Below, one piece after another: positions 29,138 through 39,179 of a DNA stretch of 64,000 nt. Origin of the DNA: Pseudomonas sp. B21_DOA (GTDB lineage Bacteria; Pseudomonadota; Gammaproteobacteria; Pseudomonadales; Pseudomonadaceae); assembly GCA_030544685.1 (NCBI GenBank), contig CP086683.1:4836001-4900000 (forward strand). Reading direction: 5' to 3'. How positions within the stretch are numbered: position 1 is the first letter of the stretch; each line of letters begins with the position of its first letter. A model generated the notes under the pieces. The model made no database searches, was not told the origin of the DNA, and worked only from the letters and a program-made list of their open reading frames with translations. The position numbers and the translations under genes were made by a program.

Positions 29138-29956
29138 AGCGGACAAACTCCAAGGTAAAGGCCTGTTTGCGCGGGATGCCGCCGGTCATCAGCGAGCTTT
29201 GTTCCTCGTTGACGCTCTTGAGGCACCACGTTCCCAGCACGTCGCCATAGCCGGTGGTCAAGGTCAGTGGCTGAAGCTGGGCGCCCAGCGTGCGCAGCGT
29301 GTCGAGCTGCTTTAAACCGCCCTTGAAGCCCGGGAAGATCACCCCTTGAGCGTGATTTTCTCATCGCCCATGCCCACACCCTGCTGCGCCGGCCGGCGCC
29401 CCAAACGCTCTTGCGAAGCCCAACGGAATTCGGTGGAGCGGCGCAGCTCGTCAAACGCAGCGGTGTCGAGGTTGAACGTGTACTGCGGCGCCTTCGGGTC
29501 CTGCGGCTGAATGATCAGCAAGTGCGGGAACGGCTTCACCGCTTCCGGCGCCGGCGTCTGATCCGTGGCAAAGGCACCGGTGGGCACGATGTTGGCCAAC
29601 GCTGGGCTGGCCTTGCCGGCGATCTTGTTGATCGCCGTGGCGGCGCGGCCGGCCTGTTCCTTCAGCACCCCCAGCCGCTCGTCGATCTGCGCCACCGCAC
29701 GCGTGGCCGTGCCGTACATCGACACCACCCGCCCGACTTGCGCCTGGGCGGCATTGATCCCGCGCATGGCACGCTGAAGCTTGGCCCCGATCGCCGGACC
29801 GACAAAGGGCAAGCTCTCCAGCTCGGACGCGGCGCCGGTGATTTCCCCGATCGCGCCGTTAACCGGCGCCATCATGCCGTCAAGGCTGCGCCGGCCCGTC
29901 TCCCCGGCCGAGGCCAAGTATTTAATCCCCGACTGCAATTGCCCCAATGCTTCCAT
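29112..29956 (-). CDS. Tail protein U-like, with N-terminal extension (frame interrupted)
   Basis: About 281 residues. The N-terminal part (1-130) is a helical, Ala-rich linker. The C-terminal part is the gpU family domain that terminates the tail. A G4 run (plus-strand C4, 29342-29345) is one base short; adding it joins DEKITLKG to VIFPGFKGGLKQL. The raw sequence gives two ORFs of 205 and 76 residues. It is placed between tape measure and gpX as in P2. Confidence 0.8.
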
Positions 29957-29968
29957 AAATCCCCCTGA

Positions 29969-32460
29969 TCACACGTGCGGCGCATCGAACAGATTTCGGC
30001 TTTCCTGCTGCTTGGCCATGTCGCGGTAATACTGATCGAGCTGCGGTTTGATCTGCGCGAACAGTTGATTGCCGTCCTTGACGTCTCCGTTGACCGTCAG
30101 CGAGAACGGCGCATTGATCGCCACGTTGGACTCGACCTTTGGCGCCGCCGGCGCACTGGCCGGCGCTGCCTTGGCCAACGGCCCCAGCTTCGCGTCGGCA
30201 CTGACTTCGGGCAGCATCATCGAGCGGCCCACATCGCCGGGCTTTGCCGAGTCGCTGGCCACTGGCGCAGCGCCAGGCGCGGCCATCATCAATGGCGTAG
30301 CAGGCTTGGCGAAGGACTTGGCGATATCGCCCATCACCGGCGCAATGTCCTTGCCGGCGTTGGCCATCATCAACGGCCCGGCGTCCGGCATTTTCTTAGC
30401 CGCCTCATCGGCACCGAACAGCGATTTGCCGACAAAGCCGCCCAGGGAGTCGCCGCCCATGTTGCCCAGCACGCCGCCGATCAAGGCGCCGATCGCCGTA
30501 CCGATCACAGGCACGACCGAGCCGATCGCGGCACCGGCCGCCGCACCGGCGAGCGTGCCCGCCAAGCCGCCGGCCGCTGCACCGTAGCCCTCGGCTTTCT
30601 CGTCCTGAGTTTCGGCGTTCTGATAGGTGTCATAAGCCTTGAAACCAGCGTCAGCCACTGCGAGAACCGCCGTGCCTCTTACCGCTGATCCGATGCCAAT
30701 GCCACGGCCGACACCGCGACCACCGGCCCTGCCTTTGCCCTTGCCCCCTTTGGCTTTCTTGCCGTCGCCGGCATCCACGTCGGCGCCGTCCAGACCGCCA
30801 CCTGCACCACCGGCCGGCAGGTTGGTCACAATCACCTTTTGCGGGATGTTCGGATTACCCATCAGCGAACCACGGCCGATGTTCATCAGCCCCTTGGCCA
30901 TCTTGAGGCCGCTCATAGCCGTCGACAGCCCAAGAATGCCGGCGGTGGCCAGCCCGATCGCAGACACCAGTCGCGGCGACTCGTCGGACAGCTTGGCCAG
31001 CCCGCGCGCGACAGAGCCGATCCCGTCTACCACAGCATCCGTCACCGGGCGCATGGCGTCGCCGATCGCGCGCATCGAGTCGTCAAGACTCTGAACCATT
31101 TCGGACTGCTTTTGCGCCGACGACTGGCGGCGCTCTTCCAGGTTCTTATCGAGAATCCCGGTCGCGCTGGCCGATTCCTTTTTCAGCTTGTCGTAAAGGT
31201 CCTTGTTCTGCATGTACGCAGTCAAAGCGCCCTTGACCTGCATGTCTGCGAACAGGTCGCCGGTACGCAACGCCGATTCCAGCGAGGCGATCATGGCCTT
31301 GGCTTTCTCGGGGTCCGATTCCTTGCTGATTGCGGCCGTCGCCTTGGCCATCTCGGCGGCCTTCTTGGGGTCGGTCGCCTCAATGTATTTTTGGGCCAGC
31401 GCAAAGCTGGATTCCAAGGTGGACTTGCCATTTTGCAGGCCGGTATTCATCGAGCCTTGATAATCAATGCCGGCCTTCTTGTAAGCCGCCACGGTATCGT
31501 TGGAACCGATTTTCTCCATCCAGTTTTTGAGGTTGTTCGCCGCCTCGTCGGAACCGCCGGCCGTCTTCATCTGCACCTGAAGCATCGAACCCAGTTGCGT
31601 CACCGAGTCCATGCCGGTAATGCCCAGCTTGCCCATACCCGCGAGCAGTTCAGGGAACCAGCGCGCCATGTCCGCCGCTTCAAAGCTGCCCGCCTGCCCT
31701 TGATAGGCGATCGCCTCAAGCGCCTTTTGCATCATTTCGGGGTCGGTGATCTTGGCGTTTTGTCCCAGGGCATTGATCATCCGGGCGGTTTCCGTGCCGT
31801 CCGAACCCTGCCCCACAGCGAACTTGGCCGCCGTCGGTGCGTAGGCCAGCGCCTTGTCCAGCTCCATGCCGGCACCCACCAGGGCGTTCACCACCTCGGC
31901 CACCTGATTGCGCGCCATGCCGGTATCGCGCGAGGTGTCGATCACGGTCTTGGACAGCGTCGCCTCTTCGGGCGTGTTGGCAATGTTGGACTTGATCGCA
32001 ATGTCACGAATGATCGCGCCGTAGTCCGCGCTGATCTTCGTCGGGACCGCCATCAGCGCCGTGGCGGCCGTCGCCCGCCCGATACTGCTGCGCATCTGCT
32101 GCTTGCCTTCGTCAAGCTGCATGTGCCCTTTGGCCTTCAGCTCGGCACCCTGCGCAATCTTGCCCATTTGGCTGTAGGCCTTGCCGAGGTTGCGAACCTC
32201 AACGCCCTGCTTTTTCAGCGCGGCCAAGTTGGCTTCCAGCTTCTTGCGCAGATCCTCGGCGCCCTTCTCGCCGGCCATGTGCGCCTTTCGAAACTCGGCC
32301 TGCAGGCGCATGGTTTCGCCAATGGTCTTTTCGAGGACCCGGGCCTTTTACCGGTTTCTTCCAGCTTCTTGATACGGCCGGTGGCGTCCTTGAACGCCGC
32401 TCCCAGCGTCGAACTGACAGCCCCGCCAATCACCAGACCGAGCGCTAGTTTCTTGCTCAT
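29969..32460 (-). CDS. Tail tape measure protein (frame interrupted)
   Basis: About 830 residues, the largest tail protein, setting tail length. It begins MSKKLALGLVIGGAVSSTLG, has long helical and coiled-coil stretches (KKLEANLAALKKQGVEVRNL), a TP901-type core, and Gly/Ala-rich hydrophobic segments near 595-650 that may insert in the host membrane. An A4 run (T4 at 32346-32349) is one base short; adding it joins ETGKK to ARVLEKTIGETMR. Confidence 0.88.
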
Positions 32461-32494
32461 GTGCGTGCCCTATGTTCACCGAGTTAAAAGCGGC

Positions 32495-32606
32495 TCAATC
32501 CCTGAGCCACCACAGCATCCGGTCAAAGGGCATGGCCTCAATCTCGGCGGCAGAGAAACCCGTCTCTCTCGCCAAGGTCTTGGCCGCTACCCGTTGGGTT
32601 TCGGTG
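32495..32606 (-). CDS. Tail chaperone E' extension (GpE-prime-like)
   Basis: A short conserved C-terminal piece with LARETGFSAAEIEAMPFDR and a Trp-rich end, MLWWLRD, lies just after gpE without its own start. In P2 such a piece is fused to E by minus-one frameshifting. Here the minus-one frame from E meets a TAG unless one more G is present near 32567, so the slippage site cannot be fixed. Confidence 0.55.
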
Positions 32607-32917
32607 TTAAAGCTCGTCCTCTTCGACCAGGCGAAAATAGCCAGCCTGCAAGCGGTTGTAGTTCCGCTGAGTCAGGGCGGCAATTTCCTTTTCGGTCGCA
32701 CCGATCAGGCTGCACAGAATGTTGATTTCGATCTGCTCGTAATCACCCTTTGCCGTGGCAGTTGCGGCACGCGTGTCACGCACCGTCGGCGCTCGCATGG
32801 TCACCTTGTCGACCTTGATGCCGCCGAAATTGGCGGCCCCTTCAAGGTGATGATTGCGCTGTCGTCACTGATAGCCAGCCAGGACGGGACTTTCTTTTCT
32901 TCGGTTTCGTGAGTCAT
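32607..32917 (-). CDS. Tail assembly chaperone E-like (frame interrupted)
   Basis: About 103 residues from ATG 32917. MTHETEEKKVPSWLAI opens the protein, and the family-typical ICSLIGATEKEI-type ILCSLIGATEKEIAAL and YFRLVEEDEL end it. A G4 run (C4 at 32837-32840) is one base short; adding it joins TLKG to AANFGGIKVDKV. It binds the tape measure during tail assembly, and sits between tube and tape measure genes as in P2. Confidence 0.8.
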
Positions 32918-32928
32918 GTTCTATTTCC

Positions 32929-33432
32929 TTACAGGCCGAGGGCCGAGCGTTCAGCGGCCAACTGGTCTACACCATTGACAACCATGATCATTGCGAGCGG
33001 GTCGATCTCGTACATCAGGCGACCGTCAATTTCGAGCTTGTAATACGTGAGCTTTACGGCGTGCTTGATTTCGCCCACGGTCGCCGGTTTCCAGTCGCCC
33101 ATGTCCACCTCTTTCACGCCGCCGCGCATGGTGACGATCACCGGCGTAATGCGGCCTTTCAGATCCGCGAAGGCGCCACGAAACGTCAGGCTGGTGGCCG
33201 TCTGGTCAGCCAGACCAAAGAACTTCAGCGCCTCGCGGCGCACACCGTTGGTGGTAAAGGACGATTCGATCTTTTCCATGCCCACGGCAAACTCGATCGG
33301 GGCGAACATACCCCCGCCCTGATAGTCCTCGGTTTTCAGGGTCAGTTTCGGCAGCGTCAGGGTGGGCACGTCGCCGGAAAAGCTGACGCCGTCCACAAAC
33401 AGGTTCATGTTTTTCAGAACTTGAGGAATCAT
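32929..33432 (-). CDS. Major tail tube protein (FII)
   Basis: P2 FII homologue, 167 residues. MIPQVLKNMNLFVDG, TLPKLTLKTEDYQGGGM, MRGGVKEVDMGDWK and YYKLEIDGRLMYEID are family marks. It forms the inner tube of a contractile tail. Start at 33432 chosen from family alignment; it follows the sheath gene by 11 bases. Confidence 0.93.
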   Translation of the reverse strand: MIPQVLKNMNLFVDGVSFSGDVPTLTLPKLTLKTEDYQGGGMFAPIEFAVGMEKIESSFTTNGVRREALKFFGLADQTATSLTFRGAFADLKGRITPVIVTMRGGVKEVDMGDWKPATVGEIKHAVKLTYYKLEIDGRLMYEIDPLAMIMVVNGVDQLAAERSALGL

Positions 33433-33443
33433 TGGCAAGCCCC

Positions 33444-34610
33444 TTAGGCTGCTTCAAGCACTTCAGTCATCCACTGATCGGTGACTTCGAAAAGGAAATT
33501 CGGGTTTTCTGCCGGCGGAACATCGGTGAAACGGATGCGCCAAAACACCTTGCCTTGGGCGATCTGGCTGGCCGTGTTCAGTTCGGTGTCGGGGAACACT
33601 TCAAAGTTGATGATCGCGCCCTGGGCTTTGAGGTCAGACATGAACGCGTCGAGACCGTTGGTGACATCGGCCACGTAGGTCTTGGTGATCGAGCGGTCGA
33701 CCGCCCACTTGTGCCCGGCCTGCACCGCGTCCATGAGAATGAACAGCGTGCGAACACGGGTGACGAAGGCCCACTTCGGATCGCTCGACAGCGTGCGGTT
33801 GCCCCACAGGCGGTAACCGTCATCGCGAATGATCGTGGTGATATTGGCGTTATTGAGCAGGTTGGCCCGGCAGGTCTCGTCGCCGTCCAGGTACTCGACC
33901 GCGCGACCTGTGCCAGTGATGCCGGTCAACTCCTTGTTCGACGGCGAGGCCCAGAAACCGTATTCAGCATCCGTCCACGCGAACAGCCCCGCCGCCCAAG
34001 CCGAACCGGGCGCGTCGACGGTCTTGCTGGTGACGGTGTCCCAATACTTGACGCCCGGGTCGACCATAAACAGGTTGCGACTGCCGAAGTTATCGGCGTA
34101 GGCCATGGCGGCCTCGTCGGTCGTGCCAGGGCCGTCGATGATGCCGATGGCGCGCAGCTTCTGCGCCACGCTATCGAGCGCCGTGGCCACCGCCTGAGTC
34201 GCGGTATGACCCGGCGCGATCAACAGTCGCGGCTGCGCATTGAACAGGCTTTTACCGTCGAGCAGCGCCTGTAACCCGGTGCGCTGGCCCGAGGCCAAAA
34301 CGCCGCCGATGATCGCCGAGGTTTGCAGCGCCGCGTCTTCCAGCTTGGCCACGCCGATGGCAACGATCACGGCTTTAGCCTTGGCGTAAATAGCCTGACA
34401 GGCCTTGGTGATCGCCGAGTCAGGGCCGAAAGCCGCGATGGCTTCGCGCTCGGTGGTGATCAGTTTCAGCTCGCCCGCCTTGGCCGTGCCACCGCCCAGA
34501 ACGCCAGGGGTGAAGGTGTCGCACAGACCAATGATCGAGGACGACGGCAGCGAGATGGTGCGCGCGCCAGTGTCGACCGACGTGGTCGTGACGCCGTGAA
34601 AGAAAGTCAT
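33444..34610 (-). CDS. Tail sheath protein (FI)
   Basis: P2 FI homologue, 388 residues, forming the contractile sheath. FHGVTTTSVDTGARTI opens the gene, and the C-terminal domain has YRLWGNRTLSSDPKWAFV and FRIRFTDVPPAENPNFLFE-like RIRFTDVPPAENPN. Intact frame. It begins after a hairpin and a TCTGGAGAACGAG ribosome binding site. Confidence 0.95.
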   Translation of the reverse strand: MTFFHGVTTTSVDTGARTISLPSSSIIGLCDTFTPGVLGGGTAKAGELKLITTEREAIAAFGPDSAITKACQAIYAKAKAVIVAIGVAKLEDAALQTSAIIGGVLASGQRTGLQALLDGKSLFNAQPRLLIAPGHTATQAVATALDSVAQKLRAIGIIDGPGTTDEAAMAYADNFGSRNLFMVDPGVKYWDTVTSKTVDAPGSAWAAGLFAWTDAEYGFWASPSNKELTGITGTGRAVEYLDGDETCRANLLNNANITTIIRDDGYRLWGNRTLSSDPKWAFVTRVRTLFILMDAVQAGHKWAVDRSITKTYVADVTNGLDAFMSDLKAQGAIINFEVFPDTELNTASQIAQGKVFWRIRFTDVPPAENPNFLFEVTDQWMTEVLEAA

Positions 34611-34691
34611 AAGGCTCGTTCTCCAGAAACGAAATAGCCCCGCATGTGCGAGGCTGTGAGGGTGTTCGTGTTACGCGTAACGGAAAAGAAA

Positions 34692-34713
34692 ACGCCCCGT
34701 CAGTGCGGGGCGT
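34692..34713. terminator. Terminator after the tail fibre assembly gene
   Basis: ACGCCCCG/CGGGGCGT stem with a 6-base loop, followed in the minus direction by TTTTCTTTTCC. It directly abuts the stop codon of the fibre assembly gene and precedes the sheath operon. Confidence 0.8.
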
Positions 34714-35267
34714 CTATTGCAGCTCTGCCGGATCAGGCGGCAAGGAATCCGGCCAACCTTGCGACAGCATTTCGTCGTGATACTCGCCGGCCTCGATCGC
34801 GCGCAACAGCGTAAACTCGCGGTCAAAGCAGGCTTGAACGTGCGCCCGCACGGCCTTGGCAATCGTGATGATTTGCGCCGCGCCGATTTCGACAAAACCG
34901 TCTGCCGTCTTGAAGTTGCAGCGGTAGTCAGGATCGAGGACGGCGGACAATCCCGTACTGGCGATCAGCGCCTGGCTGTCGCGAGTCGTCTCGATGGCCA
35001 GCCCCTCGACCACGACGCCCGTACCCTCTCGGCGGAAGCGTTCGGCGGCAACCACTTCGGCGAGCGGCAGGGGGCGACCGCCAAACCCGGCGCCGAGAAC
35101 TGCCAAGCGCCGTCGACCTCTACCGCCTTCCAACCCGCCGCCGGCATCGGCTCGATGCCGTCAACACACACCCACACCATGGAAGGGTGATACAGCGCCG
35201 TGATATCGCCGTCAGTCTCGATCAGCTCAAACACCTGCTCGCCGTAGACCCGCGCATAAATACTCAT
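34714..35267 (-). CDS. Tail fibre assembly protein, DUF4376 type (frame interrupted)
   Basis: About 185 residues. MSIYARVYGEQVFELIET starts the protein, a DUF4376-type domain (RFRREGTGVVVEGLAI, IASTGLSAVLDPDYRCNFKT, RAHVQACFDREFTLLRAI) ends it. A G5 run at 35070-35074 is one base short; adding it joins GLAVAP to LPLAEVV. ATGA overlap with the fibre gene shows coupled translation, as expected of a fibre chaperone. Confidence 0.82.
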
Positions 35268-37096
35268 GCCCACTCCTCAACATCGATCCAACCATCAGCA
35301 CCGTGACCGCCGCGCAAATGCGCAGGGTATGAAGGAAGCGCAACGGCACCGCCGCCACCCGACCCCGGGTTGACCGCATCAGCACCCTGCGAACTGGTTG
35401 AGATTGAATTACCCCCGGCCCCATTTCACTCGGGCCGCCCTCGCCAGATACGACAAAGTCAGTTTTTGGCCCAATGACGCCACCACCACCCTTGCCCTGC
35501 CCATTTTTCACAGTCGCGCCGACCGCCGGTTGTGAATTCGGGGTCTGGCCCAGGTACAGCGGCGGCGCCACGTTCGCCGACAACCCACCACCGATACCGC
35601 CCGGCGCGGTGACATGTGATCCGAACGAAGTGGCCCCGCCGTTGTTACCCGGACCAACCAGCACACCGGTGCCGCCCTTGCCGATCGTGGCCATCACACC
35701 GTCGAAACCGCTGGTGATCCACGTATCAAATGGCGCCCCGCACCGCCGCCGCAGCCGGCGGAAACCTGACCCGCCGCGGTTGATGCTGCACCACCGCCAG
35801 CAGCGCCTGCCCCTGCCCCCTCACTCGAATTTTGATGGTTCCAGGCGTCGACCAATAAATCTGAGTCGCCCGAATTCGACGCAGGCCGAGAAAGCGCCCG
35901 GTCGCCTTGCGCACTTCATCGGCCAAAACACCGACGTCAATCACGCCTTGGTTAACCGGCGCACTCCAAGCCTTAATACACCACATCACCGCGACGTTAC
36001 GCGGACGGGTTACGCCACCGGCGAGACGGGAACGGGCTAAAACTCACATTCGCCGAGGTGAAAGTGATCCCGACGCCCGGATAATCCGATTCGCGATATA
36101 AGTCCGCCTGCGCCTCGACTGGAGAACCTCGCACAACGTCGACCGATTGCCCGCCCGTATAGTTACTGTCGAACACGGCAAGCGTACCGAGCTGGGCGCT
36201 GCCAATCGCGCGACCCACATCGTAGCCACGACCGTGATCCCAGCCGCGCAGGAATTCAGCGCGCAGATCCGGCAAGCGGAAATTGCCGGCGCCCTCGTTA
36301 CCCTTGTTGAAGGCCGTCCCGAGGAAGGCCGACAGATCTGGGTAAGCGGCGACACTCTTGACGCTTCCGTCCAGCTCCAGAAACCCGGCCGGCTGCTTAT
36401 CGACCGGGAACGACACAATGGCGCCAACCGGCATGGCCGTGGCCTTGGCAATCAGCGCGTCGACCTGTGCCGACGTATAGCTGTCGGTGATGCCCATGCC
36501 GGCGAGCGTCCCGGGGTTGTCTCCCGACACTACGATCCCACGGTCGTTAGTCTTGACCCGCGTCCACTGGCCCGGCGTTTTGTTCTTCGGCAGCACCTCC
36601 AGGATCGCCGCGTCGACGTAGGACCGCGTGGCCAGCACCACGGCCGGGTCAATCTTGAGCTGAATGTTGCCGGTGCTGGTGACGATGAAGTTCATCCGCA
36701 CGATTTGCGTACGGCCCGAGCCTTGCGACAGCAACGGCTTGAAGCTGGGCGCGCAGTTGGCCACCGCCACCAGATCGCCGTCAGCATCGTAGAGGCCGAT
36801 TTCGCGGATCCACTTACCGCCCTCGTCAGCCGGGATAATCTGCTCGGCGATGATCACCGCCGGGTTTTTGGGTCGACCAGCAATTGATTCAGCGGCTGAC
36901 GGCGCCACTCGTTGAGCAGTTCGGTTTGCCCGGCCGAGGGCACCGGGTTGGGCGGATCGGCCAGCCCGTTCGGGTTGGCATCCCCTACGCCCATTTGCGT
37001 GATCAGCCAGGGAATGCCGAGCGCGTCGGCGTTCGCCTGCTTGGCCATCCCCACATTCGTAAGGATCGCGAAAAACTGCGAATTCGCATCAATCAT
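35264..37096 (-). CDS. Tail fibre: P2 H-type N-terminus, collar domain and Gly-rich tip (frame interrupted)
   Basis: About 612 residues if indels are corrected at 36865-36869, near 36019, 35816-35820, 35736-35739 and 35419-35422, each one base short. Layout: baseplate-binding N-terminus (MIDANSQFFAILTNVGMAKQ), tail-collar domain (GFLELDGS, FRLPDLRAEFLRGWD), the conserved RPRNVAVMWCIKAW, then a linker and a glycine-rich C-terminal domain of about 160 residues ending DGWIDVEEWA. The tip probably binds the host surface. Raw ORFs look like three separate genes, but the RPRN-MWCIKAW join shows one. Confidence 0.8.
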
Positions 37097-37697
37097 AATA
37101 AACGTCCAAGGTGTCTATGGTGTGTTCGCGGCCGACCACGCCGAAGCTGCCAGTCACCTCAATGTCACGCATGACGGGCGGGTAAACGTCGATTTCGTCG
37201 CCTTCGTAGACGGACACAGCGATATTCAAATTGCCTTGAGTTTCCAGGCTGATCGCCAGCCCGGTCAGATGCCGGGTGACGGGTTTGGCGTCGTCAATCA
37301 GGCGCTCAAGCTCCTGATACATTTCTTCGGTGATGCCGGTATCGAGCACCCCGACCTTCAGCGCGAAAGTGCCCGGCACGCCCTCGGGCACGGTCTTGAA
37401 CCACTCGATAATCTCGATCAGATAGCCCAGCGGCTCGACCACGCGGCGCAGCGCGCCGATCGTGCCCTTGTGCTTGTGGATATAGAACGACGCCCTGATG
37501 GCCGCGCGCTTGGTCGCCTCAGACCATCGGTAATCCCAGCGATCGACCGACCACGCCCACGCCAGATGCGGGAGCAGCTCGACCGGGCAGGTGTCGGGGT
37601 TGTACAGCGTGCGCAGCGGGACAATCGTGCGATCGTAGAAAGCCGCTTCGATTGCCCGCTCCAGAGGCGTGCTATTGCTCGGCAGTAGGCTTTTCAT
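37089..37697 (-). CDS. Baseplate/tail protein I
   Basis: P2 gpI homologue of 202 residues, MKSLLPSNSTPLERAIEAAF, with VELLPHLAWAWSVDRWDYRW. It links baseplate and fibre. It overlaps gpJ by 4 bases and the fibre gene by 8 bases. Confidence 0.92.
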   Translation of the reverse strand: MKSLLPSNSTPLERAIEAAFYDRTIVPLRTLYNPDTCPVELLPHLAWAWSVDRWDYRWSEATKRAAIRASFYIHKHKGTIGALRRVVEPLGYLIEIIEWFKTVPEGVPGTFALKVGVLDTGITEEMYQELERLIDDAKPVTRHLTGLAISLETQGNLNIAVSVYEGDEIDVYPPVMRDIEVTGSFGVVGREHTIDTLDVYYD

Positions 37698-38581
37698 GTC
37701 GCCCCCGCCATCGTCACCTCGTAACCGGTGCACCACGCCGCTTGCGCCTTGGTAGGTGCCAGATCCTGCCAGCCCACCAACTCGACCCGTGAAACGCCGG
37801 CAATGTGCAGCTGAGCGTCCACAGCCGAGCGCGCCACCTCAACCCCCAGCCGTTTGCGCGGGTTGATCCACGCGGCAAGCCGGCGTTTCGCCTCGGTCAA
37901 ACTGGCGTCACCCTCGGGGCCGTCGCTGCTCATGTGCAGGATGGCGTCAATCCGGTACTCAAGAATTTCAGCGCTTTGCACCTTGACCCGATCGGCCACC
38001 GGCCGCGTGTCCTCGTCATCCAGCGCCAGCCGGACAATGTTCAAAAGCTCGGGGCTGGCCTCGCCTTTCCCTTCGGTACTCAACACCGTTACCGTAACGT
38101 TGCACGGCGCCGGACTCTCGGCCGAGGCGTCAGCCACCAGACCCGAGGCGTTACGCGTGTGTAGGATGTAGCTGTTACGCGGCCCCGCCGTGGTCAGCCC
38201 CTCATAAGCCAGTTGAATGCGTTCTCGGTACGGGTCGTCCTCTTCCAGCACTTCAGGCACTGGCGGCGTGGCCGTCAGGTCCTCGGCCTGGATCACCAGG
38301 CGCGGCAGATTGACGTTGCCGCCAAGCTGATCGAGGTCAGTTTTGATCGCGTAGGCCAGCAGCAGCGCCTTGGCGCCATCGTTGACCCGGGCACGGTTGC
38401 CGAGCTTGTTATAGGCCCCGACTTCCAGCAGCTTGACCACCGGATCTGACTCAAGGTTGGCCGTCCAGTTGTCGCCCATGCTCCCGCGAAACATGCTCAA
38501 GCTATCTTCAAAGGTTTGTTCGAAGTCCAGCGGCTCCAGCACGTCCGGCGCCGGCAGCGCGGACAGATCCAAGATACTCAT
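37694..38581 (-). CDS. Baseplate protein J
   Basis: P2 gpJ family, 295 residues: MSILDLSALPAPDVLEPLDF, LLAYAIKTDLDQLGGNVNL and the C-terminal WINPRKRLGVEVARS region. Forms the baseplate wedge. Coupled by overlaps with W and I. Confidence 0.94.
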   Translation of the reverse strand: MSILDLSALPAPDVLEPLDFEQTFEDSLSMFRGSMGDNWTANLESDPVVKLLEVGAYNKLGNRARVNDGAKALLLAYAIKTDLDQLGGNVNLPRLVIQAEDLTATPPVPEVLEEDDPYRERIQLAYEGLTTAGPRNSYILHTRNASGLVADASAESPAPCNVTVTVLSTEGKGEASPELLNIVRLALDDEDTRPVADRVKVQSAEILEYRIDAILHMSSDGPEGDASLTEAKRRLAAWINPRKRLGVEVARSAVDAQLHIAGVSRVELVGWQDLAPTKAQAAWCTGYEVTMAGAT

Positions 38582-38904
38582 GCGCTCACCTCGGCCAGAA
38601 AGTCGTCGCCCAGATATTCGCCGACGACGACCAAATCAATTTTTCCGCCCAGCACAGACCGCACCTTGACGCTCTTGAGCTCCACGCGCGGCTCCCAGCG
38701 GCCGAGCGCCCGCGCGGCCTCAGCCTGCACCGAACTGATCCAACCGGCGTTAACCGGCAAGTCCACATAGGTGCGTAGCTTGCTGCCGTAGTCGGGCCGC
38801 TCCCGGCGACTGCCCAACGGAGTGCTGAGAATGTCGCCGATGGACTGAATAACGCTGTCGATGCCGGTAATGGGCTGGCCGGTGCGGCGATCCATTCCGA
38901 TCAT
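38578..38904 (-). CDS. Baseplate wedge protein W (gp25-like)
   Basis: 108 residues with the gp25/lysozyme-like family marks MDRRTGQPITG, ILSTPLGSRRERPDYGS and an LRTYVDLPVN strand. T4 gp25 homologue that nucleates the sheath. Overlaps J by 4 bases. Confidence 0.93.
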   Translation of the reverse strand: MIGMDRRTGQPITGIDSVIQSIGDILSTPLGSRRERPDYGSKLRTYVDLPVNAGWISSVQAEAARALGRWEPRVELKSVKVRSVLGGKIDLVVVGEYLGDDFLAEVSA

Positions 38905-38909
38905 CTGCG

Positions 38910-39125
38910 TTACTCCTGGGATTCAAGTTCGGGATGGGATTTCAGGAACGTCACAGCCTGTTCATCGGACGCCGAAACATCGACCGAGGCCTTGACCACG
39001 GCAAGCGTGCGATTGGTTCCAGGGATGCAAAGCGTGCGCGAGGTATAGACCGTGTCGCGAAACGCCAAACGCAGATCCGTCGCCGGCGCCGCATCAGCGC
39101 CGGGTGTTGCAGTGGCCTTGGCCAT
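38910..39125 (-). CDS. Small conserved baseplate-region protein, unknown
   Basis: 71 residues from ATG 39125, which follows CTGGAGGAAACC. It has a flexible Ala/Pro-rich start, then LAFRDTVYTSRTLCIPGTNR and an acidic tail. Position between V and W is constant in related phages; the role is unknown. Confidence 0.65.
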   Translation of the reverse strand: MAKATATPGADAAPATDLRLAFRDTVYTSRTLCIPGTNRTLAVVKASVDVSASDEQAVTFLKSHPELESQE

Positions 39126-39148
39126 GGGTTTCCTCCAGACACAAAAAA

Positions 39149-39163
39149 CCCGCACTTGGCGGG
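39149..39163 (-). promoter_or_regulatory. Terminator-like hairpin upstream of 39125
   Basis: CCCGC/GCGGG stem followed in the sense direction by T6, GTGTCTGGAG and an ATG. Same module as upstream of the endolysin gene. Confidence 0.55.
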
Positions 39164-39179
39164 CTGCATGGTTGATTGA

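Noticed and set aside
30839..32725. 628-residue plus-strand ORF opposite the tape measure gene
   Set aside because: His/Arg/Gly-rich antisense shadow of a real gene.
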